This document shows positions 17,805 to 26,086 of a DNA stretch of 64,000 bases, piece after piece; position 1 is the first letter of the stretch; each line of letters starts with the position of its first letter. The DNA lies in the NCBI GenBank assembly GCA_002414385.1, contig DHZH01000005.1, positions 124,001 through 188,000 of the forward strand. Reading direction: 5' to 3'. Below the pieces are notes generated by a model. The model did not search any database. It was not told the origin of the DNA and saw only the letters and a program-made list of their open reading frames with translations. The position numbers were made by a program, and so were the translations under genes. This DNA comes from Gammaproteobacteria bacterium UBA5109 (GTDB lineage Bacteria > Pseudomonadota > Gammaproteobacteria > Pseudomonadales > Pseudohongiellaceae).

Positions 17805-19446
17805 ATACTCTCTCCTTGAAGGGCTCTATGCCCAGACGCTGATAGGTGTCAATGAACTTTTCATCCTTCTGCCGCTGTTCCAGGTAAACGGAAACTATTT
17901 TTTCCACCACATCCGGAATTTCCACCTGCGCAAATGAAGGACCGAGCACCTTGGCCAGTTTCGCTTCGCGGCCCTGATCACCTCCCAGGGAAACCTGGTA
18001 GAATTCTTCGCCTTTCTTGTCTACACCGAGTATGCCGATATTGCCGACATGATGGTGGCCACAGGCATTCATACAACCGGAAATATTCAGGCTGATATCA
18101 CCGATTTCAGTCAGACGGTCAAAATCATCAAAACGGCGCTGGATGGATTCTGCGATCGGGATCGACTTGGCATTCGCCAGCGAACAATAGTCGCCACCCG
18201 GGCAGGAAATGATATCGTTCAGCAGTCCAAGATTGGCAGTTGCCAGGTTTTCGGTTTTACAGGCCTTGTACACTTCATACAGATCTTTCAGGCGCACATC
18301 AGCCAGCGTCAGGTTCTGCTCATGGGTAATGCGCATTTCGGAGAAACTGTAGCGATCAGCCAGGTCAGCCACAAATTCCATTTGCCGATCTGTCAGGTCA
18401 CCGGGGGCTACGCCGGTTTCTTTCAGGCTCAGTGTGACAATCCGGTACCCGGGCTGTTTATGTTTTGCAACATTACGTTGCACCCAATGCTGAAACAACA
18501 AATCCTGTTGTAGAGCTGTATCCACAGCTTCGTCTTCATCCGGCAGGTCTGCATAGGCCGGCGGGGTGAAATAGGCTTTACAGCGCGCAACTTCTTCTTC
18601 GGTCAATGTGCCTTCGCCATCCCTGGTGTGCTGCCACAGGGCTTCAACTTTTTCGCGATAAGTGTCTATGCCCAGGGCTTTTACCAGAATCTTGATTCGT
18701 GCCTTGAAGATATTGTCGCGGCGACCTTCCATGTTATAGACGCGCATGATGGCGTCCAGATAGGTCAGCAGGTGGCGCCAGGGTAAAAATTCACAGATAA
18801 CCTGACCGATAAGCGGGGTTCTGCCCAATCCTCCGCCAACCAGTACCTGAAAGCCCAGCTCGCCCTGATCATTCTTCTTAATATACAGGCCGATATCGTG
18901 TACCTGGGTTGCTGCCTGGTCAACTTCAGTCCCGCACACGGCAATTTTGAATTTTCGCGGCAGGTAGGCAAATTCCGGATGGAAAGTAGACCACTGGCGG
19001 ATAATTTCACACCAGGGGCGGCTGTCTTCGATCTCATTGGGAGAAACACCGGCAAACTGGTCGGTGGTGGTATTGCGGATGCAGTTGCCACTGGTCTGAA
19101 TCGCATGCATGCTGACTTCAGCAAGCTCCGCAAGAATATCCGGCACCTGTTCAAGTTTCGGCCAGTTGATCTGCACATTCTGCCGTGTCGATAAATGCGC
19201 ATAGCCCTTATCATAATCACGGGTAATTGAAGCCAGTTTGCGCATCTGCTTGGATGAAATCAGGCCGTAGGGAACGGCAATCCTTAACATGGGCGCCAGA
19301 CGCTGCACATAAAGGCCGTTCTGCAGGCGCAGGGGCAGGAACTGCTGTTCCGTCAGTTTACCGTCCAGGAAACGCCTGGTCTGATCACGAAACTGGGCTA
19401 CACGTTCCTCCAGCATCTGATGATCATATTTGTCGTAGGTATACAT
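17788..19446 (-). CDS. cysI: Nitrite/sulfite reductase hemoprotein (CysI-like)
   Basis: Siroheme and [4Fe-4S] enzyme that reduces sulfite to sulfide by six electrons. Two ferredoxin-like half domains and two siroheme domains are visible; the cluster ligands are Cys415, Cys421 (CPGGDYC), Cys458 and Cys462 (SGCMNAC). The conserved TSGNCIRN segment (about 119-125) lines the active site. At 552 aa it is the form found in Pseudomonas-type genomes, without an adjacent cysJ flavoprotein, so electrons likely come from ferredoxin or another donor. Sulfite as substrate is inferred from the DUF934 neighbour. Confidence 0.9.
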   Translation of the reverse strand: MYTYDKYDHQMLEERVAQFRDQTRRFLDGKLTEQQFLPLRLQNGLYVQRLAPMLRIAVPYGLISSKQMRKLASITRDYDKGYAHLSTRQNVQINWPKLEQVPDILAELAEVSMHAIQTSGNCIRNTTTDQFAGVSPNEIEDSRPWCEIIRQWSTFHPEFAYLPRKFKIAVCGTEVDQAATQVHDIGLYIKKNDQGELGFQVLVGGGLGRTPLIGQVICEFLPWRHLLTYLDAIMRVYNMEGRRDNIFKARIKILVKALGIDTYREKVEALWQHTRDGEGTLTEEEVARCKAYFTPPAYADLPDEDEAVDTALQQDLLFQHWVQRNVAKHKQPGYRIVTLSLKETGVAPGDLTDRQMEFVADLADRYSFSEMRITHEQNLTLADVRLKDLYEVYKACKTENLATANLGLLNDIISCPGGDYCSLANAKSIPIAESIQRRFDDFDRLTEIGDISLNISGCMNACGHHHVGNIGILGVDKKGEEFYQVSLGGDQGREAKLAKVLGPSFAQVEIPDVVEKIVSVYLEQRQKDEKFIDTYQRLGIEPFKERVYAKAD

Positions 19447-19573
19447 AGAGTTTCAATTTGTTACTGCTGAATAATGAGGGCGCGATAATACACAATCTGC
19501 TCTGTCAGCGCCATTCTCGCTTGTGTTTTTAGCCATAGCTTAGGATAATTGGCAGCCTTTAAATCAGCGTGAT

Positions 19574-19711
19574 ATGACTAAAATGAGCAACACAGATCCC
19601 AAAGCCAGCGATACCGATTTTAATGAAGCAGACAGCAAGGCAGACGCCATTGCCATTTTTTGCCTGATCATCATTGCTGCCGGGGCCATGATTTTTCTGG
19701 CTACGGGCTAG
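19574..19711 (+). CDS. Small single-helix membrane protein, unknown function
   Basis: 45-codon reading frame in the gap between cysI and the DUF2970 gene. It has a polar, acidic first half (MTKMSNTDPKASD) and one hydrophobic helix that fills the C-terminus (IAIFCLIIIAAGAMIFLATG). The polar-then-hydrophobic layout and clean boundaries argue for a real gene. The Shine-Dalgarno signal is weak, and ATG 19583 is an alternative start. It is divergent from cysI (127 bases) and convergent with the DUF2970 gene. No family recognised. Confidence 0.55.
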   Translation: MTKMSNTDPKASDTDFNEADSKADAIAIFCLIIIAAGAMIFLATG

Positions 19712-19745
19712 ATTTTTCCCGGCTGACGGCCAGGCAATGAGCATT

Positions 19746-20000
19746 TCAGCTCAGGGCCAGCCTGACAACCAGCATTACCAAAAGAACAAAACTCACGGTA
19801 AAAATCAAGGCCGCTATGATGAAGGGCAGCAGACGTCCCTGGGTAAAATCCCGTTTTCTGTTTTCTTCACTCTGCACCCCAATACTGGCCTGGATTACAC
19901 TTAGCATTATCCGCCAGAATGGAATGTGTTCGGGCTTCTGCCCGTTCTCCCGGGAGTCTTCCGGGGATGCTGTTTTGCTTTTTTCAGTACCTTGATTCAC
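19746..20000 (-). CDS. DUF2970 family membrane protein
   Basis: 84-residue protein with a polar N-terminus and one C-terminal membrane helix (about residues 57-82). The central stretch FWRIMLSVIQASIGVQSEENRKRDF is characteristic of DUF2970 (shown as FWRIML, ASIGVQSEENRKRDF). The frame is open much further upstream, but that part runs antisense through nfuA and lacks family similarity, so the GTG at 20000 is chosen. It is divergent from nfuA, 96 bases apart. Function unknown. Confidence 0.8.
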   Translation of the reverse strand: MNQGTEKSKTASPEDSRENGQKPEHIPFWRIMLSVIQASIGVQSEENRKRDFTQGRLLPFIIAALIFTVSFVLLVMLVVRLALS

Positions 20001-20096
20001 AATGATTTGCCCATATATAAAAGAGTAGACGCTGATCAACAGTTCAGTGTATTTACAGACAGATTTTACCACGCATAAGCAACGGTAATAACAGCT

Positions 20097-20681
20097 ATGA
20101 TTGATATTACAGAATCCGGACAGAAGTACCTTTCCGAACTGCTCGCCAAGCAGGATTGTGAAGGGATTGCCATTCGTGTTTTCGTCCTTGACGGTGGAAC
20201 CCCCAAGGCGGAAACCTGTATTGCCTTTTGCCGGCCCGGTGAAGAGCAGGAAGACGATGAAGCGTTCGAATACGAAGGCTTTCGCGCTTTTATAGAAGGC
20301 AAGAGCAAAGTCTACCTGGAAGACGCAGTCGTGGACTACGCCAAGGACAGTATGGGCGGCCAACTGACGATTAAAGCGCCCAATTCACGGATGCCGAAAA
20401 TTGATGATAACAGCCCACTGCAGGATAAAGTGAACTACATTCTGTATAACCAGATTAATCCCGGACTGCAAAGCCATGGAGGATTTGTCACCCTGGAAGA
20501 ACTGACCAGTGAAAATATTGCAGTCTTACGTTTTGGTGGCGGCTGCCAGGGTTGTGGCATGGTGGATGTCACCCTGAAAGAAGGTGTTGAAAAAACACTT
20601 ATGGATCAGTTGCCTGAATTGAGTGCAGTCAAGGATGTAACTGATCACAGTTATCAGGAAAACGCCTACTATCCGCAGTGA
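20097..20681 (+). CDS. nfuA: Fe-S cluster biogenesis protein NfuA
   Basis: Carrier that accepts [4Fe-4S] clusters and delivers them to apoproteins, notably under oxidative stress or iron limitation. An N-terminal degenerate A-type scaffold domain (about 1-100, lacking the A-type cysteines) is followed by the Nfu domain (about 105-190) with the cluster-binding CxxC at Cys150 and Cys153 in GGCQGCGM. At 194 aa it is typical. Its stop overlaps the GTG start of the phosphorylase gene. Confidence 0.95.
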   Translation: MIDITESGQKYLSELLAKQDCEGIAIRVFVLDGGTPKAETCIAFCRPGEEQEDDEAFEYEGFRAFIEGKSKVYLEDAVVDYAKDSMGGQLTIKAPNSRMPKIDDNSPLQDKVNYILYNQINPGLQSHGGFVTLEELTSENIAVLRFGGGCQGCGMVDVTLKEGVEKTLMDQLPELSAVKDVTDHSYQENAYYPQ

Positions 20682-21451
20682 GCAAATCTCTCGTGAGTGA
20701 AAAAGCCGAGATAGCTATTATCGGAGGCAGTGGCTTTTACCGCCTGGCTCCCAGCCTCGATTTAAATCGCTGCGTGGTTGAAGATGTTGAAACACCTTAC
20801 AGCAATATTCCCGTCAAACTGAGTTTTGAAGAGCTGGAAGATGTACCGGTCTGTTTTCTGGCCCGCCACGGCGAACAACATCGTTTCCCGCCCCATAAGG
20901 TTAATTATCGGGCCAATTTATGGGCCCTGCATGAATTCGGCATAAAACACATCATTGCCGTCAACACGCTTGGCGCTATCAATACGGATTTCAGCTTGCC
21001 GCAGCTGATCATCCCAGACCAGCTGATTGATTACACCTGGGGACGTGATCATACTTTCTTTGATGGTCTGAACTCACTCAGTGATCATATTGATTTTACC
21101 GAGCCTTTTACGGCTGAATTGCGCGAGAAGCTGCTCACCCAGGCAGAAAAGCTGAAGCTGTCAGCCGCCACCTCAGCCTGTGTTGCCTGCACCCAGGGTC
21201 CCAGACTGGAAACTGCAGCGGAAATCCGCAAACTCGCTAAAGATGGTTGTGATGCTGTCGGCATGACCCTGATGCCTGAAGCAGCACTGGCCAGAGAATT
21301 AAAGATCTCCTATGCCTCTATCGGACTGGTCGTCAATATGGCTGCCGGACTTGCAGAAGGGGAGATTTCAATCGAAGCGATTCAGGAAGTGCTGGCTGCA
21401 GGACTAACAGACGTCCGTAAACTGATCAGTGCAGTCCTGCCGACAATCTAG
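20678..21451 (+). CDS. S-methyl-5'-thioadenosine / thioinosine phosphorylase
   Basis: Purine nucleoside phosphorylase of the MTAP family that cleaves methylthio-nucleosides to methylthioribose-1-phosphate and the base, for methionine salvage. Seen are IIGGSGFY near the N-terminus (phosphate site), ARHGEQHRFPPH, and GMTLMPEAALARE, where MTAP proper usually has a threonine-valine pair before PE. That form resembles the MTI-specific enzyme of Pseudomonas, so thioinosine may be the true substrate (inference). The start is a GTG overlapping the nfuA stop; GTG 20693 is an alternative. Confidence 0.85.
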   Translation: MSKSLVSEKAEIAIIGGSGFYRLAPSLDLNRCVVEDVETPYSNIPVKLSFEELEDVPVCFLARHGEQHRFPPHKVNYRANLWALHEFGIKHIIAVNTLGAINTDFSLPQLIIPDQLIDYTWGRDHTFFDGLNSLSDHIDFTEPFTAELREKLLTQAEKLKLSAATSACVACTQGPRLETAAEIRKLAKDGCDAVGMTLMPEAALARELKISYASIGLVVNMAAGLAEGEISIEAIQEVLAAGLTDVRKLISAVLPTI

Positions 21452-21464
21452 TCAGCGGCTGACT
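21450..21464. other. Hairpin embracing convergent stops (phosphorylase / csiV)
   Basis: AGTCAG (21450-21455), loop CGG, CTGACT (21459-21464). It overlaps the plus-strand TAG (21449-21451) and touches the minus-strand stop (21464-21466). No T-run. Confidence 0.4.
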
Positions 21465-22345
21465 CAGTCCAGCGAAAATTCAAACAGGGGCGGCAGTTCA
21501 TAGGGCCTGACTTCAATCAGCATTCCCAGCGCCGGGTGGTCAAGGTAATGCAGTTCATTGCTGATCATTTGCCGTATCTGTTGCATGGGATAAACCCGGT
21601 CGACAAGCAGGCCCTCAATCATCAGGGATTCATCAGCTGTTTCAGGAAGAAAGGGCGGGGTGGGTAAATCCCATTGCAATTCGCTGCTGATGTTGAAGCT
21701 GTTGCGCCAGAGCCGGGCATCAACATCTACCCGATTGATGTTATAGCTGATAGTAAGACTGCCCTCCAGTTCGCTGTGCAAGCCGAAATTATCTCCACCA
21801 CGAATAAATATAGCAGTGGACTGCACTCTGTTTAATACCGGCTGGCGCCAGACGGCGTGATAAAGCATGCGGTGATCTGCGCTCAGATCAATATTGCGGT
21901 TGAACTGAGTGAATTCATGTTCCTCGGACGGCAATGCAATAAAGGCGTCACGTGCTTTATCCACCATGGAAAAACCCTGATTGGGTTCTCGAAAGCGCGG
22001 CCCGATAAAAAGTTCTGTTTCTTCCTCTTCATCCTGCGACAATTCTGTTGCTCTGAGCTGTGGTTCCGGTTCCGGAAAATCAATCATGAAAAACTGACTG
22101 TAAGGTATCAGCTCACGAATGGGTTCCGGATATCCCAGCATCATGTCTTCTGGAAGAAAAAGTTCTGGATTATTGGAGAGGGTTCCCTGATTGGTAAAAA
22201 TACTGACTTCAATTTCATACCAGCGATTGCCATCATAACTGAAGCTTTGTGCATGACCTGGTTGAACTGAGCCCAGGATGATACCGGCAAGCAGCAAGGC
22301 AAATGCCATGTTCATTGTATTTTTGCGAATACCTAAATTGAACAT
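21464..22345 (-). CDS. CsiV-like periplasmic protein
   Basis: 293-residue exported protein with a signal peptide ending about residue 33 (PGHAQS). The mature protein opens with WYEIEVSIF, the signature of the CsiV/DUF2803 family, known in Shewanella as a peptidoglycan-binding septal protein, and ends with a HALGMLIEVRPYELP-like segment found in the family. It begins 2 bases after mfd on the same strand and is probably co-transcribed with it, an arrangement common in this bacterial group. ATG 22315 is an alternative start. Confidence 0.75.
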   Translation of the reverse strand: MFNLGIRKNTMNMAFALLLAGIILGSVQPGHAQSFSYDGNRWYEIEVSIFTNQGTLSNNPELFLPEDMMLGYPEPIRELIPYSQFFMIDFPEPEPQLRATELSQDEEEETELFIGPRFREPNQGFSMVDKARDAFIALPSEEHEFTQFNRNIDLSADHRMLYHAVWRQPVLNRVQSTAIFIRGGDNFGLHSELEGSLTISYNINRVDVDARLWRNSFNISSELQWDLPTPPFLPETADESLMIEGLLVDRVYPMQQIRQMISNELHYLDHPALGMLIEVRPYELPPLFEFSLD

Positions 22346-22347
22346 GT

Positions 22348-25300
22348 TCAGCCTGCTGCCAGTTCCTGTAGTAAAGATTGAACGAATTGCATACGCTTGA
22401 CCGGATCCGCAATGTCATGAATAAAACGCAATTCATTGGCACTGCTTAAAGTGAAAGTATCAGACTGTTCCTGTATCAGTGTCACAATCATCTGCGGCTC
22501 AATTTTTGTTTCCTGCTTGAACTGCATTTTACCGACTTTTATGTTTGCTTCAATTTTACTGATTCCCAGACCCTCGGCCCGTAATTTAAGCGCCGTGACA
22601 TCGAAGAGATTATTTACCTGTGGCGGCAGCAGGCCAAATCGGTCAATCATTTCCACTTTCAGTTCACGCAGTTCTGCATCGGACCTGGCATTGGCGATAC
22701 GTTTATACATTAACAGACGTAGATGAACGTCGACCAGATAATCATCCGGGATAAGTGCCGGAATCCGCAAATTGATTTCAGTGCTTTCCTGGATCGGGCG
22801 GTCCAGGTTCAGGGTCTTGCCGGCTTTCATCATTTTGATGGTTTGCTCAAGCATTTCACTGTACAGGGAAAACCCGATGCTCTGTATATGACCGCTTTGC
22901 TCATCACCCAGCAATTCTCCGGCGCCTCTGATTTCGAGGTCATGACTGGCCAGGGTAAATCCTGCTCCGAGCGTATCGGCTGCCTGGATCGCTTCGACTC
23001 TTTTTAATGCATCCCTGCTCATGGCTTTCGGCGGCGGGGTAAGCATGTAGGCATAAGCCTGATGATGCGAACGGCCAACCCTGCCTCTTAACTGATGCAA
23101 TTGTGCCAGCCCAAATTTATCTGAACGTTCTATTATAATGGTGTTTGCTGTGGGGATATCGATACCGGTTTCGATAATTGTGGAACAAACCAGCACGTTA
23201 TAGTGTTTGTGATAAAACTCTGACATGACGCGTTCAAGTTCCCGTTCCCGTAATTGACCATGCGCGACTGCCACCCTGGCTTCAGGAATCAGTTGCCGGA
23301 GTTCCTCGGCTGCCTTTTCTATACTTTTGACATCATTATGCAGAAAAAACACCTGGCCGCCGCGCAGCAGTTCACGTTGTATGGCTTCTTTTATAAGGGG
23401 AGAAGAAGACTGACGGACAAAGGTTTTAATCGACAGGCGTCGGGCCGGCGGACTGGCAATGATTGAAAGGTCCCGCATGCCTGACATTGCCATGTTCAGG
23501 GTTCGGGGAATTGGTGTGGCTGTCAGTGTCAGGATATCCACATCAGCACGCAGGGATTTCAGCGTCTCTTTCTGCCTGACACCAAAGCGATGTTCTTCAT
23601 CGATAATCAGCAGACCGAGCTGTTTGTATTTAATTCCGGATTGCAGCAGTTTGTGTGTGCCAATCACAATATCAATTTTTCCTTCGGCAATTTCTTCAAG
23701 CGATTTACTCTGGCCAGCCTTACTGACAAAACGGGACAGCAGGGCGATTCTGACCGGCCAGTCGGCAAAGCGGTCTTTGAAATTATCGTAATGCTGTTGC
23801 GCCAGCAGCGTGGTCGGCACCAGAATGACAACCTGAACATGATTCTGTACGGCGATAAACGCTGCGCGCAGTGCCACTTCGGTTTTACCAAAACCGACAT
23901 CGCCGCAAATCAATCGGTCCATTGCCTGTTTTGAACTCATGTCGGCAATCACTGCCTTGATTGCCTGCTCCTGGTCTTCGGTTTCCTCAAAAGGAAAGGC
24001 CTTGGCAAAAACCTGATAATCCTGTTCCGGAATGGAAAACTGCAATCCCTGTTTGGCTTCCCGTCGGGCATAGATATCCAGTAATTCGGCCGCGACATCG
24101 ACAACTTTTTCTGCTGCTTTACGGCGTTCTTTCAACCATTGATCACTGCCCAGTTTGTGCAGGGGAGCTGCATCAGCATCGGCACCGCTGTAACGGTTGA
24201 TCAGGTGCAGGGATGATACCGGGACATAAAGTTTAGCCTGGTCAGCGTATTCCAGCACCAGGAACTCGGTCTGCTGACCTTCAATATCAAAATTCTGCAA
24301 GCCGCGATAACGGCCAACGCCGTGATCAATATGAACAACCGGTGCCCCTTCACGCAACTCGGTGAGGCTTTTGACAATAAAGTCTGCATCATCCTGGAAC
24401 TTGCCTCGCCGTCGTCGCTGCGAAACATGGTGGGCAAAAAGCTGGTTTTCGGTAATCAAGGCTATGGCCGGTTCACTTAACCAGAAACCTGACTCCAGGG
24501 GAGAAACACATATTGCCAGTCCATGCGGTTCCAGCATGAATTGCTGCCAGTTTTCGATGACTCTGGGTTGCAGCTGAATACTTTTGAGTAATTCCAGCAG
24601 GGTTTCACGACGTCCTGCAGAATCAGCACAAAACAGGATTGCCTGATCATGATTGTCCGAAATAAACTGCTGCAGGTTTTTTAGTGGCTCTTCATGTTTA
24701 TGCTCTACAGTCAGGTCAGGAAAGTTCCTGCTTTCCAGACGCACGTGCAGGTTTTGCTGAGAAGAGCCTTCAGCGGGTTTTGTAGTAGAGCCTTCAGCGG
24801 GTTTTCTAGAAGAACCTTCAGTGGTCTGAATTAAAGCCTCTGCAGAATTTTGCCCTAGCGAACCCTCGCTGGAGTACAACTGGATTTGTGGATAGTTTTT
24901 CAGGCATGCAAAGCATTCATCAAGCGCTATAAATACTTTATCCGGCGGCAGCAGGGGGCGCTGTGGATCAACACCATATTCATTATAACGGCTGCTGATT
25001 TCGCGCCAGAAAGTCTCTCCGCCATCGTGGATATTGCCGTAGCTTATTACCAGCGTATTGTCCGGCAGGTAGTCAAACAGACTTGCCAGTTCATCGAAAA
25101 ACAATGCCAGGTAATATTCGATTCCTGCCGTGGCAATTCCCTGTGTGACATCCTCATAGATCGGACACTTGCGTAAATCAACCGCAAAGGCTTCACGGAA
25201 ATTGCGTCGGAATTTTTCGATCCCTGCCTGATCGAAAGGGTATTCCTTGCCAGGTAAAAGTTCTACTGCCTCAACCTTGTCTGCAGATATCTGTGTTTCA

Positions 25301-25935
25301 GGATCAAAGCTGCGCAGGCTCTCAATTTCATCATCAAACAGTTCAATCCGGTATGGCTGTTCAGTACCCATGGGGAATATATCCAGAATTGATCCGCGCA
25401 AGGCATATTCACCATGCTCATAGACTGCATCTACCCGATGATAGGCAGCATTTTCAAGATCAAGACCAAGCTGGCTGAGATCCAGGGTCTGCCCGAGCCT
25501 GAAGGATAGCGTGCAACTGGCGACATAGGCCGGCGGGGACAGACGATGCAGGGCGCTATTGACCGAGGCAATGAGGATGCCTTCTTCAAGCTGTGGCAGG
25601 GCAGCCAGGGTTTTCAGGCGCTGGGAGATAATATCCTGATGCGGAGAAAAACTGTCATAGGGCAGCGTTTCCCAGTCCGGCAGTTCCTCAAGATAAGGCG
25701 GCGTGTTAGTGTCTTCATGCTGATAGAAAAATTCCAGTTCGGCTTTGAGACGCTGCGCCTGCTGGGTATTTTCAGTCAGCAACAGAATTGGGCCCTGGTA
25801 GTGTTTGGCACAATTGGCGATACAAAGGGCACTGCTTGAGCCGCTCAGCCCTCCCCAGCTTTGTTTGCTTCCCGGTCTCAGAGCCTGCCTGTCCAGTGGG
25901 GGTGAAAAAAGACTGAGAGACTTCACATCATTCAT
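22348..25935 (-). CDS. mfd: Transcription-repair coupling factor
   Basis: ATP-driven DNA translocase that removes RNA polymerase stalled at lesions and recruits UvrA. Order of parts: UvrB-like N-terminal domains (about 1-350), a linker, the RNA polymerase-binding CarD-like domain (VHIDHGVGRYRGL, about 520-590), the RecG-like helicase core with Walker A CGDVGFGKTE and DEEHRFG box, and the C-terminal UvrA-mask domain. At 1195 aa it is about 45 longer than E. coli Mfd. Part of the excess is a linker near residue 372-395 made of three 8-residue repeats. It is divergent from gap. Confidence 0.97.
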   Translation of the reverse strand: MNDVKSLSLFSPPLDRQALRPGSKQSWGGLSGSSSALCIANCAKHYQGPILLLTENTQQAQRLKAELEFFYQHEDTNTPPYLEELPDWETLPYDSFSPHQDIISQRLKTLAALPQLEEGILIASVNSALHRLSPPAYVASCTLSFRLGQTLDLSQLGLDLENAAYHRVDAVYEHGEYALRGSILDIFPMGTEQPYRIELFDDEIESLRSFDPETQISADKVEAVELLPGKEYPFDQAGIEKFRRNFREAFAVDLRKCPIYEDVTQGIATAGIEYYLALFFDELASLFDYLPDNTLVISYGNIHDGGETFWREISSRYNEYGVDPQRPLLPPDKVFIALDECFACLKNYPQIQLYSSEGSLGQNSAEALIQTTEGSSRKPAEGSTTKPAEGSSQQNLHVRLESRNFPDLTVEHKHEEPLKNLQQFISDNHDQAILFCADSAGRRETLLELLKSIQLQPRVIENWQQFMLEPHGLAICVSPLESGFWLSEPAIALITENQLFAHHVSQRRRRGKFQDDADFIVKSLTELREGAPVVHIDHGVGRYRGLQNFDIEGQQTEFLVLEYADQAKLYVPVSSLHLINRYSGADADAAPLHKLGSDQWLKERRKAAEKVVDVAAELLDIYARREAKQGLQFSIPEQDYQVFAKAFPFEETEDQEQAIKAVIADMSSKQAMDRLICGDVGFGKTEVALRAAFIAVQNHVQVVILVPTTLLAQQHYDNFKDRFADWPVRIALLSRFVSKAGQSKSLEEIAEGKIDIVIGTHKLLQSGIKYKQLGLLIIDEEHRFGVRQKETLKSLRADVDILTLTATPIPRTLNMAMSGMRDLSIIASPPARRLSIKTFVRQSSSPLIKEAIQRELLRGGQVFFLHNDVKSIEKAAEELRQLIPEARVAVAHGQLRERELERVMSEFYHKHYNVLVCSTIIETGIDIPTANTIIIERSDKFGLAQLHQLRGRVGRSHHQAYAYMLTPPPKAMSRDALKRVEAIQAADTLGAGFTLASHDLEIRGAGELLGDEQSGHIQSIGFSLYSEMLEQTIKMMKAGKTLNLDRPIQESTEINLRIPALIPDDYLVDVHLRLLMYKRIANARSDAELRELKVEMIDRFGLLPPQVNNLFDVTALKLRAEGLGISKIEANIKVGKMQFKQETKIEPQMIVTLIQEQSDTFTLSSANELRFIHDIADPVKRMQFVQSLLQELAAG
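24748..24819 (-). repeat. Tandem 24-bp repeat within mfd
   Basis: Three adjacent 24-base units at 24748-24771, 24772-24795 and 24796-24819. Read with the gene they encode EGSSRKPA, EGSTTKPA and EGSSQQNL. The first two (in gene order) differ by only a few bases and the third has decayed. The unit is a multiple of three, so changes in copy number keep the frame. Confidence 0.85.
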
Positions 25936-26002
25936 GGCTGTTTACAAAAAGGGCGCTATCATGGCATAAATCAGCAGAATTATCCTCTCAATAGACCTTG
26001 GG

Positions 26003-26032
26003 TTGGACATAGCAGGCGCTTCCTTGGATAAT
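26003..26032 (+). promoter_or_regulatory. Candidate promoter of gap
   Basis: TTGGAC (26003-26008) and GATAAT (26027-26032) with an 18-base spacer, in the 151-base divergent gap between mfd and gap. The predicted leader is about 48 nt. Confidence 0.5.
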
Positions 26033-26086
26033 ACGCGCCTTCATTTTTAACCCAATCTTTAATTGTAATTAGCACAGGAAAATATC

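Noticed and set aside
19746..20363. A 205-codon minus-strand frame covering the DUF2970 gene and the start of nfuA
   Set aside because: Only the last 84 residues resemble a known family; the upstream part is antisense to nfuA and looks non-coding. The GTG start at 20000 was used.
24748..24819. Repeat array as a possible CRISPR
   Set aside because: Units are directly adjacent without spacers and lie in frame within mfd.
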